Shown here: piece by piece, positions 43,198 through 51,899 of the stretch
Position numbering within the stretch: the stretch's first letter is position 1
How the letters are laid out: each line of letters starts with the position of its first letter
Assembly: GCA_016281555.1 (NCBI GenBank)
Contig: JAEEIV010000043.1
Coordinates: 1-56,192 of the forward strand
Source: Lachnospiraceae bacterium
GTDB lineage: Bacteria; Bacillota; Clostridia; Lachnospirales; Lachnospiraceae
Direction of reading: 5' to 3'
Length of the DNA stretch: 56,192 nt
Position numbers and translations under genes: made by a program
The notes under the pieces: model-generated
What the model saw: only the letters and a program-made list of their open reading frames with translations
Database searches by the model: none
Told to the model about the DNA's origin: nothing

Positions 43198-43218
43198 TGT
43201 GTTTCTCCTCTCTTTTTT

Positions 43219-43779
43219 TTATTTGGAAAGCGTTACCGTGATGGTATCGACAGTGAAGATTTCTAAAACTGTCGGGATACCGGATACCGCTACCGTGTAC
43301 ACATAATTCGGAGCATCTGCAGGAAGCGTGCCGACTGCCGTCGCCAGCGTTCCGTCCGTGCCGGTCAGCTGAGAGGTCACGCCGTTCTTCACGTCGCTCG
43401 TCTTCGTCGCATTCGCAAAATTCGCTGCATAGCCAACCGTCGCATTGGAGTGGTTCGTCAGCGTGAGCTTACGACCCGTGTTGTTCTGCCATTCGCCGGT
43501 CAGGTTAGAATACTTGTGATTCGTGGAATCCCAGATCAGATCTTCCGCAGCCTGTTCCGCCTTGAATGTGAACTCCATGCTTTCCCATTCAACGACAACG
43601 TGATAGACCTTCGTGATCTTGTCGTCATCATCGTCGAGATCGTTGCCGTCCTTGTCAACCACGGTCGACTTGACGTCCTTCGAGCCGTCACCGGTCGGGG
43701 CCACATCATCCGCGAAAACGCTGATGCTGCACGCCAGAACCATGACTACCGCCAGTATGAGTGCTAAAAACTTCTTCAT
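43219..43779 (-). CDS. small secreted paralogue 1
   Basis: 186 residues. Sec signal (about 1-23, ending VFA), an Asp/Lys-rich stretch, then the module VYHVVVEWESMEFTFK, WDSTNHKYSNL, LTLTNHSNATVGYAANF and FTVDTITVTLSK. GGAGAA precedes the ATG. The 83-nt gap before it is very AT-rich and contains a perfect minus-strand TATAAT (43829-43834) but no convincing -35, so an extra promoter for the three small genes is possible, which would let them be made in excess over the giant. Confidence 0.85.
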   Translation of the reverse strand: MKKFLALILAVVMVLACSISVFADDVAPTGDGSKDVKSTVVDKDGNDLDDDDDKITKVYHVVVEWESMEFTFKAEQAAEDLIWDSTNHKYSNLTGEWQNNTGRKLTLTNHSNATVGYAANFANATKTSDVKNGVTSQLTGTDGTLATAVGTLPADAPNYVYTVAVSGIPTVLEIFTVDTITVTLSK

Positions 43780-43862
43780 CTCTTTCTTCTCCTTCTCACT
43801 TCTTGTTTTTGTTTCTTGTAGTTATTTTATTATATAAGTCCATTTTTTGCTGAACTTTATAA

Positions 43863-44675
43863 TCACTCTTTGACCGTGATCACGACGTCCGTGATCTCCG
43901 ATCCGACCAGGGCCTTTTCACCGGTTTCCGGATTATAGTAGCCCACTTTGTACAACCCCACGTACTTGCCGGGCGCCAATGCGATCTCGCTCGTGTCGAT
44001 CTTCACCTGGGAAATCCCGTTTCCGGGAGGCACAAGACCGGTGCTGCCGAGAAGCACTCTTTCGCCGCCGGACAGAATGTAGAAGTCGATGGCCACATCA
44101 TGGTTCGAGGCGGACGGATTCTTGAAATAGATCGTCGCCGTATCGGAACCCTGCTGAATGGAAGCTTCGAGCGTATAGATCATGGAAACCGATCCGCCGC
44201 CGGCTTCACTGGTCGCTCTCGGCTCGGACTCTTCCGTCATCGGCTCGATGTACGGATCCGGAGCCTTCGTAGGATTCTCGACCGGAGCCGGCTGTCTCGT
44301 CAGCATATTGCCGAGGAGGATCCCTCCGGCAATGAGTCCGCCGAGGAGCAGCAGCAAAAGAATCAGGAACGCTGCGCGGCTCTTTAAGAGCGCCACATAG
44401 CTGTCACCGCCGACCGGCGCGTAGCCCTTCGTCGCATGAAGCAGCTTTCCGTAGGTGCCCGCTCTGACGACGTCGTAGGTCTCGCTTCCGACCACGAGTT
44501 TGCCGATGACTCTCTTGTTCTTGACTTTCTTCTTCGTCTCACCGACGACAGAGTATGCTGAGTTCGGATACTTGTCGTCCATCTCCTTCTTCGTAAAGAA
44601 GGGGATCTCCGCCTTGTCATACTTCAGCGTATGCTCTGCGGTGCCGAATACTGTAAAAGTGCGTAATTCTGCCAT
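43863..44675 (-). CDS. single-pass membrane protein with cytoplasmic N-domain and extracytoplasmic C-domain
   Basis: 270 residues. The N-terminal about 97 residues are hydrophilic, beta-rich and without a signal sequence (RTFTVFGTAEHTL, VIGKLVVGSETYDVVRAG), so they are cytoplasmic. A strong membrane segment (about 100-123) is followed by a Pro/Glu linker and an extracytoplasmic domain with STGLVPPGNG and YKVGYYNPETG that matches the last gene of the locus in layout. It starts 13 nt after the giant gene, so production is coupled. A role in linking an intracellular signal or scaffold to the surface protein is inference; no family recognised. Confidence 0.8.
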   Translation of the reverse strand: MAELRTFTVFGTAEHTLKYDKAEIPFFTKKEMDDKYPNSAYSVVGETKKKVKNKRVIGKLVVGSETYDVVRAGTYGKLLHATKGYAPVGGDSYVALLKSRAAFLILLLLLLGGLIAGGILLGNMLTRQPAPVENPTKAPDPYIEPMTEESEPRATSEAGGGSVSMIYTLEASIQQGSDTATIYFKNPSASNHDVAIDFYILSGGERVLLGSTGLVPPGNGISQVKIDTSEIALAPGKYVGLYKVGYYNPETGEKALVGSEITDVVITVKE

Positions 44676-44688
44676 GATGTCCTCCGTA

Positions 44689-47600
44689 TTAAGGTGCCGC
44701 GGTGATCGTCACCGTGCAATTACCAACGTGATAGAGCTGACCTTTCGAGACACTGTCCGACTCGCCCTCCAGGAAGAGCCAGACCGATTCGGAATGATTT
44801 GGAGCCAGAGAAACGGTCTCACCCTGATCGTACTCAAATTCGATTCCAAACTTCTCTTCATTTCTCCAAAGCGAAGCCGTGAAGTCCTCGTAGCCGGTCA
44901 GTTGCTCATACGAATAAGCAAGTACCACATTCTTCGTCGTCTGGTCGGACGAAGTGACCGTGATCTTATTCAGTTTTGCTCCCGTGACCGAATCCGTTCT
45001 CGGCGTCAGCGTCGAAGTACCGGTGACGTAGGAATGTGTGGTCGGATCCCACGTGCCCGGATTGTAATCGAAGGTCAGATTACCCCAATCGACCGAGATG
45101 GCATAGACGTCACTTGCGGCAGTTGAATAGTAGACCGCAACATAGACGTTATCCGCCGGCATTGTGCCTTCGACAACCGGCTGCGAGCATACGAATGGGT
45201 CAATGACCGGCGACGTGACCGAGTACGGGGCACCATACGCAAGCGTGTCCGTATGGGTCGGTGCGGCAATCGATCCACCCACGATTCCATCCGGAAGCTC
45301 GGTGTCGTTCGGATCATAGAAATACTCGATGGTCAGCGTATACGTATTCTTCGTATAAGTCACGGTATACGTCTTGTTACGGTTCGTATTGGTATCTCCG
45401 GTCTCTGCCGTGCCCCAAATCGTTCCGGTAACCGTCTTCGTTGTTGCGAAGTCCGAAACCGTCGTCGGACCCGAGACAGATGAAGCGGTGAAGCCGGTCA
45501 CTGTCGGTGACGGAACTGAGAAGGATTGTCCGTAATGGACTGTCTCGGTATGCGTGCCCGGATTGACAAAGCCGGTTTCTTCACTGATATAATTGACCGT
45601 CAGCGTATAGTCGATGTACTTGTAGTAGATCTTGATCTCGACATCGTGAGACGGCACTACAAAGTTGAATGTCGGCGAAGTCGAGGCAGTCGAAGCCGAG
45701 TATGTCGAACGATGCAGATACGTCGCATAGAATTCAGCATTCTTCTCATCGTCCGGCTCCAAACCGTTTCTCCACAAGTAAGACTCACTGGTATACGTTG
45801 TGCTTCCTAACGCCGGCAGGTACTTCGTCGGCACAGTTGAGCCATATGCCAACGACGCGGAATAATCCTGCCAATACGAATTTGTGGTTGTCGTCAAAGT
45901 CTGACCTGTTCCGTAGTAATAATTCTTCAGCGGAGTCACACCGTCCGGACCGATCAGTTTGATGCTGATGTTGTAATAGTTGATACCGTAAACAACATAG
46001 ATGACTTTGTTGCCGGCACCCATGACACCGACGACGTCAGGCTGCGGCGTATAACCCTCAATGACAGGTGAATCAACGCTGTAGTTCGCTCCAAACTCCC
46101 AGTACGTAACGCTGGTCGGAGCGGCCACATTGCCGTCCGCATAATTGTAGTAGACCGTCAGCTGGTACGTCTTGACGTTCCACTTCGCGGTCAATTCATG
46201 ATCATCAGTCCGTGAAACGATCGTTTCATCCGTTACCTGCACGTCGTTTTCATCGAACCAGCCGCCGAAATCGTAACCGTTTTGGAACACGACCGGGAGT
46301 TCTGCGTACTGCTCGCCTTCCGGTTTCGTCGGATCGAAGCCGTAAACGTTGTTGTAAACGACCGTTCTGGAGGTCTCGCCGCTGACAAGCGTGCCGCCGT
46401 TCAGATTAAAGGTAACTTGAATACGGTTCGGCACGTACCGGACGTAAACCACGATACCGTTATCAACGTCGTCACCGTCAACGTCGCCTTCCACAACCGC
46501 CGTATCCGGAGTGTATCCGGTAAGTGCCGGAGACGCTACGTTGTAATGGTCGTCAACGGCGATCTGCTGCTTGTACGGATTAGCAATTCCTTGGCCGAAA
46601 TCGACTTCCGTTTCCGTATCGTCATAGAGATAGTAGATCGTCAGATATCCGCCGGCCTTCTCATAATAGACGGTGATCTCGATATTATCCGCCGTCGTGA
46701 GTGTTCCTGACACGACCGGGGTCTTCGGCGCATAACCCGGAACATGCGGAGAAACGATGTTGTAATCCGAGTTGAAGCGAACGACTTCAGTGTAATCAGG
46801 CGCCGCTTCCGTTCCGTCATCTTCCTTTACATAATGCACCGTTATGTTGTACGGATTCGGATCATAACTACCGACGACGTAAACGTCACGCGCAGGCATC
46901 GTAGAAACCGGAAGTCCGTCTTCGGTACCCCACGTCCATGTGTAGGTATAGCCTGTCTTATCCACTACGGCCGCTACAAGAGCGTTATAAGTGGAAAGAT
47001 CTTCCGGTGCGATCACCGTTCCTGCCGGGAACGCGACATGCTCTTCCGTGTCGATCGTATCGCCATCCGCGTTTTCATACGTATAATAGATATGATACGT
47101 GATGATCTGCGCGTTTGCGATGATCGTGACATTGTCCGTGATCCTGGCCGCAGGAATGCTGATTTCGCCCGTGTTCTTGTTATAGGTATAGTTCGAAGCC
47201 GTGAGCGTCGCCGTACCGATCTTCACGGTAATGCTTTCCGGAAGCAGATAGCCAGCCACAGGCGCGATCTGCGCGTCCAATCCATTGCCGCCTTCGACAA
47301 CGTCCGGACCTTCATGTTCAAGATTGGTCAGCTGATACGTCACGGAGTAATTGACGTATACTTTCGCTTTCTTCGTGAACGTCGCATCGCTGACGGTAGG
47401 AATCACTTCCGCCTTTGTCGGAGCCGCGACCGGTGTCAATCTGTTCGTGAACGAATATTCCGTTGTCACTGTCGGGGCAACCGTCGTGGTCGTCGGTCCG
47501 ACGAAGGTGACAAACTCTTTCTTCCAGGTCTCGGAAATGCTGTCCAGCGGATTTGCATTCACGGTAAGCATGTCTGTCGCCTGATTCACAGACTGGCCGC

Positions 47601-50600
47601 ACATAATGGTGACGTCCTGCGCATCGAGCGTCGTCTCGTCAAGAATATTGGCGATCGCAACGTTCGCATAGTCCGAGATCTCTTTTTCATTCAGCCACAG
47701 CCATGCTCCGTTCTGACCGATCTTCATTCCGGTATCATCCGCACCCGTCTCAGCGTACTGAAGGAGCGGAACGTCATTACCGCCGAGGAATCCGTCTTTC
47801 GGAGCAAGCACAAACCGAAGTTTCAGGCCTGACTGATAAGAAATGTTAAATCCTGCATTTCCTCCGGATGTCGCCGATTCGGATAATTGCTCCGGACTGA
47901 ACGTCAGATTTGAAACCAGGAACGACGTGGTTCCGTCTGCATTCTCCGTCGTTGAATACGTATACTTGGCGGTCTCCTCACCGTTGTCGGTATACGTCAC
48001 GGTGACCGAACCGTCCGCATTCGTGACTTTAGACCGCACTTCTGTGTCAGACGTGGCGACCGTGTCCAGTTCCACATCCAGTAAGTCAAAGTATCTGGCA
48101 AACGTTCCGGCCGCTTCAATGCCAAACAGGCTCTCTGCCAGGGCGCGCGTCTCGTAGTTTTCAACGAACGTAATATTGATCTTACCGGCTGTTCCGCTTT
48201 TCACCTTGGATATCTTGGCTGCGTTCGTTTTCGCCGTATTGGAGATCGTGAAGCCGGAGCCGGAAGTATCCAGGCCGGCAGCAAACATCGGATCTACATA
48301 GTTACTTCCGCCGGAGCCCCTTCTTCCTGAGGAGGCCGAAACATTATGCACCAGGAAACGGGCTTCAAAGCTTGCAGATCCCTTGCCGCCGTCGCCGCCG
48401 TTAAATACAGACATATCATCTACGGAATCAGTCATTGCCGTAGACGGATAACCGGGAGCCGAAGAACCGGAAGCCGTTTCAGAGAAATACGTGATTCTGG
48501 CCGCCGCGGCACCGCCGCCGCCACCGCCGCCGCCCGAAACGACCAGATAGGTCAGTCCGGTGGTTCCGTGTTTCTGAACAGCTACGTAAGAATAGCCGCC
48601 GCCTTTACCGCCTTCAGTCGTTACGGCAACACCGTCATACGTTCCGGAAGCAATGGTTCCTTCCTTAGCAGCTGAATTTGCGCCGGCCGCGCCTGCAGCA
48701 TAGTGAACGATATCGTTCTCTTCCAAATACGCAAAGCCGCCGTTGTATCCGCCGGCTCCGCCTGACCATCCGCCGGAGGAAGTATAACGCGAACTGGGGT
48801 TGTTGTGTGCCCGGGCTGTCGCCTTTCCGGACGAACCGCCGTTTGCGCCCCATGCCTGAATATAATACCAGCCGTCCGCAGGAACGACCCAGGTGCTTTC
48901 TTCAGCCGCCGTAACCGTCTTTCCTGCCGGTGTAAAGACGGATTCGGTTTTTTGATTGATGGCCGTCTCAAAGAGATAATGCTCGCCGTCATGGTTCAGC
49001 ATCTTTGTCGCGTCCATATCCATACCGTTTAAGGTACCGGCTGCGTCTGCCTGGACGATGCGGATCTTTGCGATGTCTTTGATATATGTGGTCGAGGATG
49101 TAATACCCGTTCCGACGACCGCCTGCGCCGTACTCTTCACGGTGACAGGGAATCTGACCGTATAACTGGTCGTAACGGTGGGGCTCACCGAAGATCCGCT
49201 GATATTGGAAGAGTCTGCGGCATTCCGAACGACATAGGTGCCGATGGAGCTGATGAAGTCGTACTGCCACATCGATCCGATGTTGGAACGTACCGACTCG
49301 TAATTGTCCACATAGAGTTCGCTGAACGCATACGTTTTTCCGGGTTCGTTGCTGGTATACGATCTGCCGATCGCCTTGAAGTTCAGCGGAACATTGCAAT
49401 AGTCCGTGCTGGCGTCGACCATGACCTCGATAGGATCATGACCTGACGGCTCCAGAACAAAAGCCTCCGTAATGACCGGGACCTTGTTGCCGCCCGCGAA
49501 ATCGGCTTTGGCTCTGATGATAATATCCAGTCTTAACGTGTTTGACGTATTGCCGCTGGCATCCGGCGCAATGTTGATCCCGGTGATCGAAACGGAACCG
49601 GTCTCTTCATCATAAACAAGCGATCCGTTATCAGCATTGTTCAGCGTATTCTTGGGAGTGATGCTCATCACTTCGAAATACTTGCTCAGTTTACCGGTCA
49701 AAGAAACCGACTGCATGAACGTCGTATCGATCGATCCGGTATCTCCGCCGAGATACGTGATGATGCAGGAACCGCCGACCGAGCTCGGGTTGCCGCCGAA
49801 GCCTTCCAGATAATTCGATACGCTCGCGGGAATTCCCGTAGAGATCAGGGAGTCGGCAATAAACGACGAGCCACCGCCGCCGCCGCCGATATTGATCGGG
49901 ATCAGCATCGCGCTCTGGCTGCCGCCGGAACCGCCCGCGAATCCCGCACCGCCGGAACCGCCGCGCATCGCGCCGTTACCGCCGGAACCCGCCGTGCTCT
50001 TTCTGTAAGGATTACCGTCATTGTCCGTATGCGTTGCATACCAACTGTCCTGATACGTGCCCGTCCAGTCCTGAGGAAGCCACGTGACCGAAGTGCCTAA
50101 GAACGTATCTGCCAAAGCGCCCGGAATGTTCGTAGCGCCTTTGCCGATATAAGATGTTTTTGATCCGGATGATTTTCCGTTTGTGCCGGCATAGAACGTA
50201 CCGGCGACGCCGTTGTTGTCGTTTGCGTTCAAATGACCGCTGGCGCTCGATAAAACATTGCCGCCGTTACCGCCGTTCGGCGTTCCGGTCTGCTGATCGC
50301 TGTAGAGATTGCCGTTCGCGGCACCGCCGCCACCGCCGCCGCCTGCGATCAGGATATAATTATGAAGACGTTCCTGTTCCGTGATGGTCGAGCTGGTTTT
50401 TACCGTATTAAATAAATACACAGCCGAATAACCGCCGCCGCCGCCGACGCCGACAAGCGTCGCGACCGTATTGCCGCCGTGATTCTCGCCGCCGTTGTCG
50501 GAATAATCCAGGATACCGTTTGTTCCGGATGTGAAAACGAACGACTGGCCGGCTTCGAAATATTGATAACCGTAAACGTAACCCGCGCTGCCGCCGGTTC

Positions 50601-51006
50601 CGCCGCTCTTGCCGTTCACGTCATCGCCGTTTCCGCCTTTGCCGCCCCAAAGCTCGATCAGATAATAACCGCTCTCTTCTACGACGTAAACGCCGTCTCT
50701 GCTCAATTTCTGAGACGTCGTGCGATACTTGTCCTTGATATGAGCATCCGCTTCGATCCTCAAACGGTAAAAGCGACTTCCAAGATCCGTCAGCGTCTTA
50801 TCAATGCTGACGATCAGATCATCCTGGACTCCGCTCGTGTGGACCGTGGCTGACGTTGCCGCTTCCGCCTCAAAGCTGAGGTTGAACTGCAGCGCCTGCA
50901 GGATCAATACTGCAGAAAGCGCAGCGGCAGACACTGCCTTCAAAAGGCGGTTCCGCCTGACACTTGTGGGGATCCGTTTTCCTCTTCGAGTTTGCTTCAT
51001 ATTCAT
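44689..51006 (-). CDS. giant secreted surface protein: two glycine-rich (ALK/LTK-type) domains, MucBP/InlB-type repeats, C-terminal shared module
   Basis: 2105 residues. Sec signal with a long basic N-region, cleavage near residue 49 (FEAEA). Two glycine-rich domains (about 105-420 and 700-945) each open with a YYLIELWGGKGG or WYYIQAWGANGG strand and hold poly-Gly runs (GVGGGGG, SGGGGGGGG) like the ALK/LTK glycine-rich fold. Beta-rich linkers intervene. From about 1225 to 1965 lie MucBP-like repeats (YNITVHYVKEDDGT, SPHVPGYAP), with one Listeria-Bacteroides repeat (FNLNGG...GYDFGGWFD...LTAKW). The C-terminal about 139 residues are the WxxLxF/WDPTTHxY module found in the three small secreted proteins. 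There is no LPXTG or membrane tail. Likely adhesin or wall-associated scaffold. Confidence 0.9.
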   Translation of the reverse strand: MNMKQTRRGKRIPTSVRRNRLLKAVSAAALSAVLILQALQFNLSFEAEAATSATVHTSGVQDDLIVSIDKTLTDLGSRFYRLRIEADAHIKDKYRTTSQKLSRDGVYVVEESGYYLIELWGGKGGNGDDVNGKSGGTGGSAGYVYGYQYFEAGQSFVFTSGTNGILDYSDNGGENHGGNTVATLVGVGGGGGYSAVYLFNTVKTSSTITEQERLHNYILIAGGGGGGGAANGNLYSDQQTGTPNGGNGGNVLSSASGHLNANDNNGVAGTFYAGTNGKSSGSKTSYIGKGATNIPGALADTFLGTSVTWLPQDWTGTYQDSWYATHTDNDGNPYRKSTAGSGGNGAMRGGSGGAGFAGGSGGSQSAMLIPINIGGGGGGSSFIADSLISTGIPASVSNYLEGFGGNPSSVGGSCIITYLGGDTGSIDTTFMQSVSLTGKLSKYFEVMSITPKNTLNNADNGSLVYDEETGSVSITGINIAPDASGNTSNTLRLDIIIRAKADFAGGNKVPVITEAFVLEPSGHDPIEVMVDASTDYCNVPLNFKAIGRSYTSNEPGKTYAFSELYVDNYESVRSNIGSMWQYDFISSIGTYVVRNAADSSNISGSSVSPTVTTSYTVRFPVTVKSTAQAVVGTGITSSTTYIKDIAKIRIVQADAAGTLNGMDMDATKMLNHDGEHYLFETAINQKTESVFTPAGKTVTAAEESTWVVPADGWYYIQAWGANGGSSGKATARAHNNPSSRYTSSGGWSGGAGGYNGGFAYLEENDIVHYAAGAAGANSAAKEGTIASGTYDGVAVTTEGGKGGGYSYVAVQKHGTTGLTYLVVSGGGGGGGGAAAARITYFSETASGSSAPGYPSTAMTDSVDDMSVFNGGDGGKGSASFEARFLVHNVSASSGRRGSGGSNYVDPMFAAGLDTSGSGFTISNTAKTNAAKISKVKSGTAGKINITFVENYETRALAESLFGIEAAGTFARYFDLLDVELDTVATSDTEVRSKVTNADGSVTVTYTDNGEETAKYTYSTTENADGTTSFLVSNLTFSPEQLSESATSGGNAGFNISYQSGLKLRFVLAPKDGFLGGNDVPLLQYAETGADDTGMKIGQNGAWLWLNEKEISDYANVAIANILDETTLDAQDVTIMCGQSVNQATDMLTVNANPLDSISETWKKEFVTFVGPTTTTVAPTVTTEYSFTNRLTPVAAPTKAEVIPTVSDATFTKKAKVYVNYSVTYQLTNLEHEGPDVVEGGNGLDAQIAPVAGYLLPESITVKIGTATLTASNYTYNKNTGEISIPAARITDNVTIIANAQIITYHIYYTYENADGDTIDTEEHVAFPAGTVIAPEDLSTYNALVAAVVDKTGYTYTWTWGTEDGLPVSTMPARDVYVVGSYDPNPYNITVHYVKEDDGTEAAPDYTEVVRFNSDYNIVSPHVPGYAPKTPVVSGTLTTADNIEITVYYEKAGGYLTIYYLYDDTETEVDFGQGIANPYKQQIAVDDHYNVASPALTGYTPDTAVVEGDVDGDDVDNGIVVYVRYVPNRIQVTFNLNGGTLVSGETSRTVVYNNVYGFDPTKPEGEQYAELPVVFQNGYDFGGWFDENDVQVTDETIVSRTDDHELTAKWNVKTYQLTVYYNYADGNVAAPTSVTYWEFGANYSVDSPVIEGYTPQPDVVGVMGAGNKVIYVVYGINYYNISIKLIGPDGVTPLKNYYYGTGQTLTTTTNSYWQDYSASLAYGSTVPTKYLPALGSTTYTSESYLWRNGLEPDDEKNAEFYATYLHRSTYSASTASTSPTFNFVVPSHDVEIKIYYKYIDYTLTVNYISEETGFVNPGTHTETVHYGQSFSVPSPTVTGFTASSVSGPTTVSDFATTKTVTGTIWGTAETGDTNTNRNKTYTVTYTKNTYTLTIEYFYDPNDTELPDGIVGGSIAAPTHTDTLAYGAPYSVTSPVIDPFVCSQPVVEGTMPADNVYVAVYYSTAASDVYAISVDWGNLTFDYNPGTWDPTTHSYVTGTSTLTPRTDSVTGAKLNKITVTSSDQTTKNVVLAYSYEQLTGYEDFTASLWRNEEKFGIEFEYDQGETVSLAPNHSESVWLFLEGESDSVSKGQLYHVGNCTVTITAAP

Positions 51007-51040
51007 GAATTCATCACTCCTCTATTTTTGCAGCATTGCC

Positions 51041-51075
51041 GGATGAGTTCTCCCAAATATATTAGGAAGTCATCC
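51041..51075 (-). promoter_or_regulatory. leader hairpin before the giant surface-protein gene
   Basis: Minus-strand GGATGA(51075-51070)/TCATCC(51046-51041) encloses an inner TTCC/GGGA helix. It lies in a leader of about 100 nt between promoter and RBS; a TGC/GCA pair may extend it. No known riboswitch class was recognised. Confidence 0.5.
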
Positions 51076-51111
51076 TCCAAGCACTAATACACCCTATATA
51101 CAGACCTATGC

Positions 51112-51140
51112 ATTATAGCAAACGTCCGCAAGGATTGCAA
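51112..51140 (-). promoter_or_regulatory. promoter of the giant surface-protein locus
   Basis: Minus-strand TTGCAA, 17-nt spacer, TATAAT, in an AT-rich gap. The rest of 51007-51235 holds the leader hairpin and no gene. Confidence 0.75.
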
Positions 51141-51235
51141 CATTCAAATTGCATATTTTTTTATGAAATTTCTGTGAATTTTCTACGCTTTTTACAAGAA
51201 CCGGGGTCTGATAATGAAAACATTTGCGAAAAATA

Positions 51236-51889
51236 TCATTCCTGCATGAATTTCGCAAATTCCGGAACTGTTTTGAAATAAAAATCGGAATGGGCGCGCA
51301 TATATGTTTCGATTTCCGGGACGTCATTGGCCCAGCCCGCGGCGGCAAAGGGAACGCCCGCGCTTTTTGCCATGACGGAACCCGGTTTCAGGTCGTCGAC
51401 GACGAGTACTTCTTCCTTTTTTAAGGAAAAACGCTCCAGAATGTCGAACACCGCATAGGGGTCGGGTTTTCGCTGTTCGGCCGGAAGATCCCAGCCGTAG
51501 ATCGCGTCCGGGTACGGAAGATCGTTTTCCACGTAATCCCGGAGAATGTTGTGACGGAATGAATGCGAGACCACGGCAATGATCCCGCCTTCGTCTTTGT
51601 ATTGCCAGAGCAGGTCGTGGATCCCCGGGAATGCCTGGGGAAGGTGCGATTCGGCATACGCCTTCCAGAAGAGTTCCTCGTGCTTCAGTTCCTCGTCGGT
51701 CAGTCCCACCATGTCGCGGAAAAACGTGACCACGCCGGGGTCGGAATTGTAGCGGAAGTACTCTTCCAGCGTGTAATGCACGGCCGGCTTGTAGATCTTC
51801 ATATATTCCACAAACGAAGGATAATGCACCGTGGCGGTGCTGTTCATCACGGTATCGTCGTGGTCGAGGATGAGACAGCGGTATTTCAT
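51236..51889 (-). CDS. HAD-superfamily hydrolase (phosphoglycolate-phosphatase-like)
   Basis: 217 residues. HAD motif I is ILDHDDTVMNS (nucleophile Asp and acid/base Asp), motif II is AVVSHSFRHN, motif III is the Lys in EQRKPDPYAVFDIL, and motif IV is VLVVDDLKPG. An alpha-helical cap lies between I and II. Such enzymes remove phosphate from small metabolites; the substrate is not deducible. It starts 10 nt after the ADP-ribosylglycohydrolase gene, so the two are probably made together. Confidence 0.92.
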   Translation of the reverse strand: MKYRCLILDHDDTVMNSTATVHYPSFVEYMKIYKPAVHYTLEEYFRYNSDPGVVTFFRDMVGLTDEELKHEELFWKAYAESHLPQAFPGIHDLLWQYKDEGGIIAVVSHSFRHNILRDYVENDLPYPDAIYGWDLPAEQRKPDPYAVFDILERFSLKKEEVLVVDDLKPGSVMAKSAGVPFAAAGWANDVPEIETYMRAHSDFYFKTVPEFAKFMQE

Positions 51890-51899
51890 GACACGTCCC

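Noticed and set aside
42016-51006. LPXTG or similar sorting signals in the surface locus
   Set aside because: No LPXTG-like motif with hydrophobic tail at any C-terminus; the giant and small proteins end in polar or ITAAP-type tails.
51007-51105. c-di-GMP or other known riboswitch before the giant gene
   Set aside because: The hairpin lacks the conserved cores of the classes I know; kept only as an unnamed structured leader.
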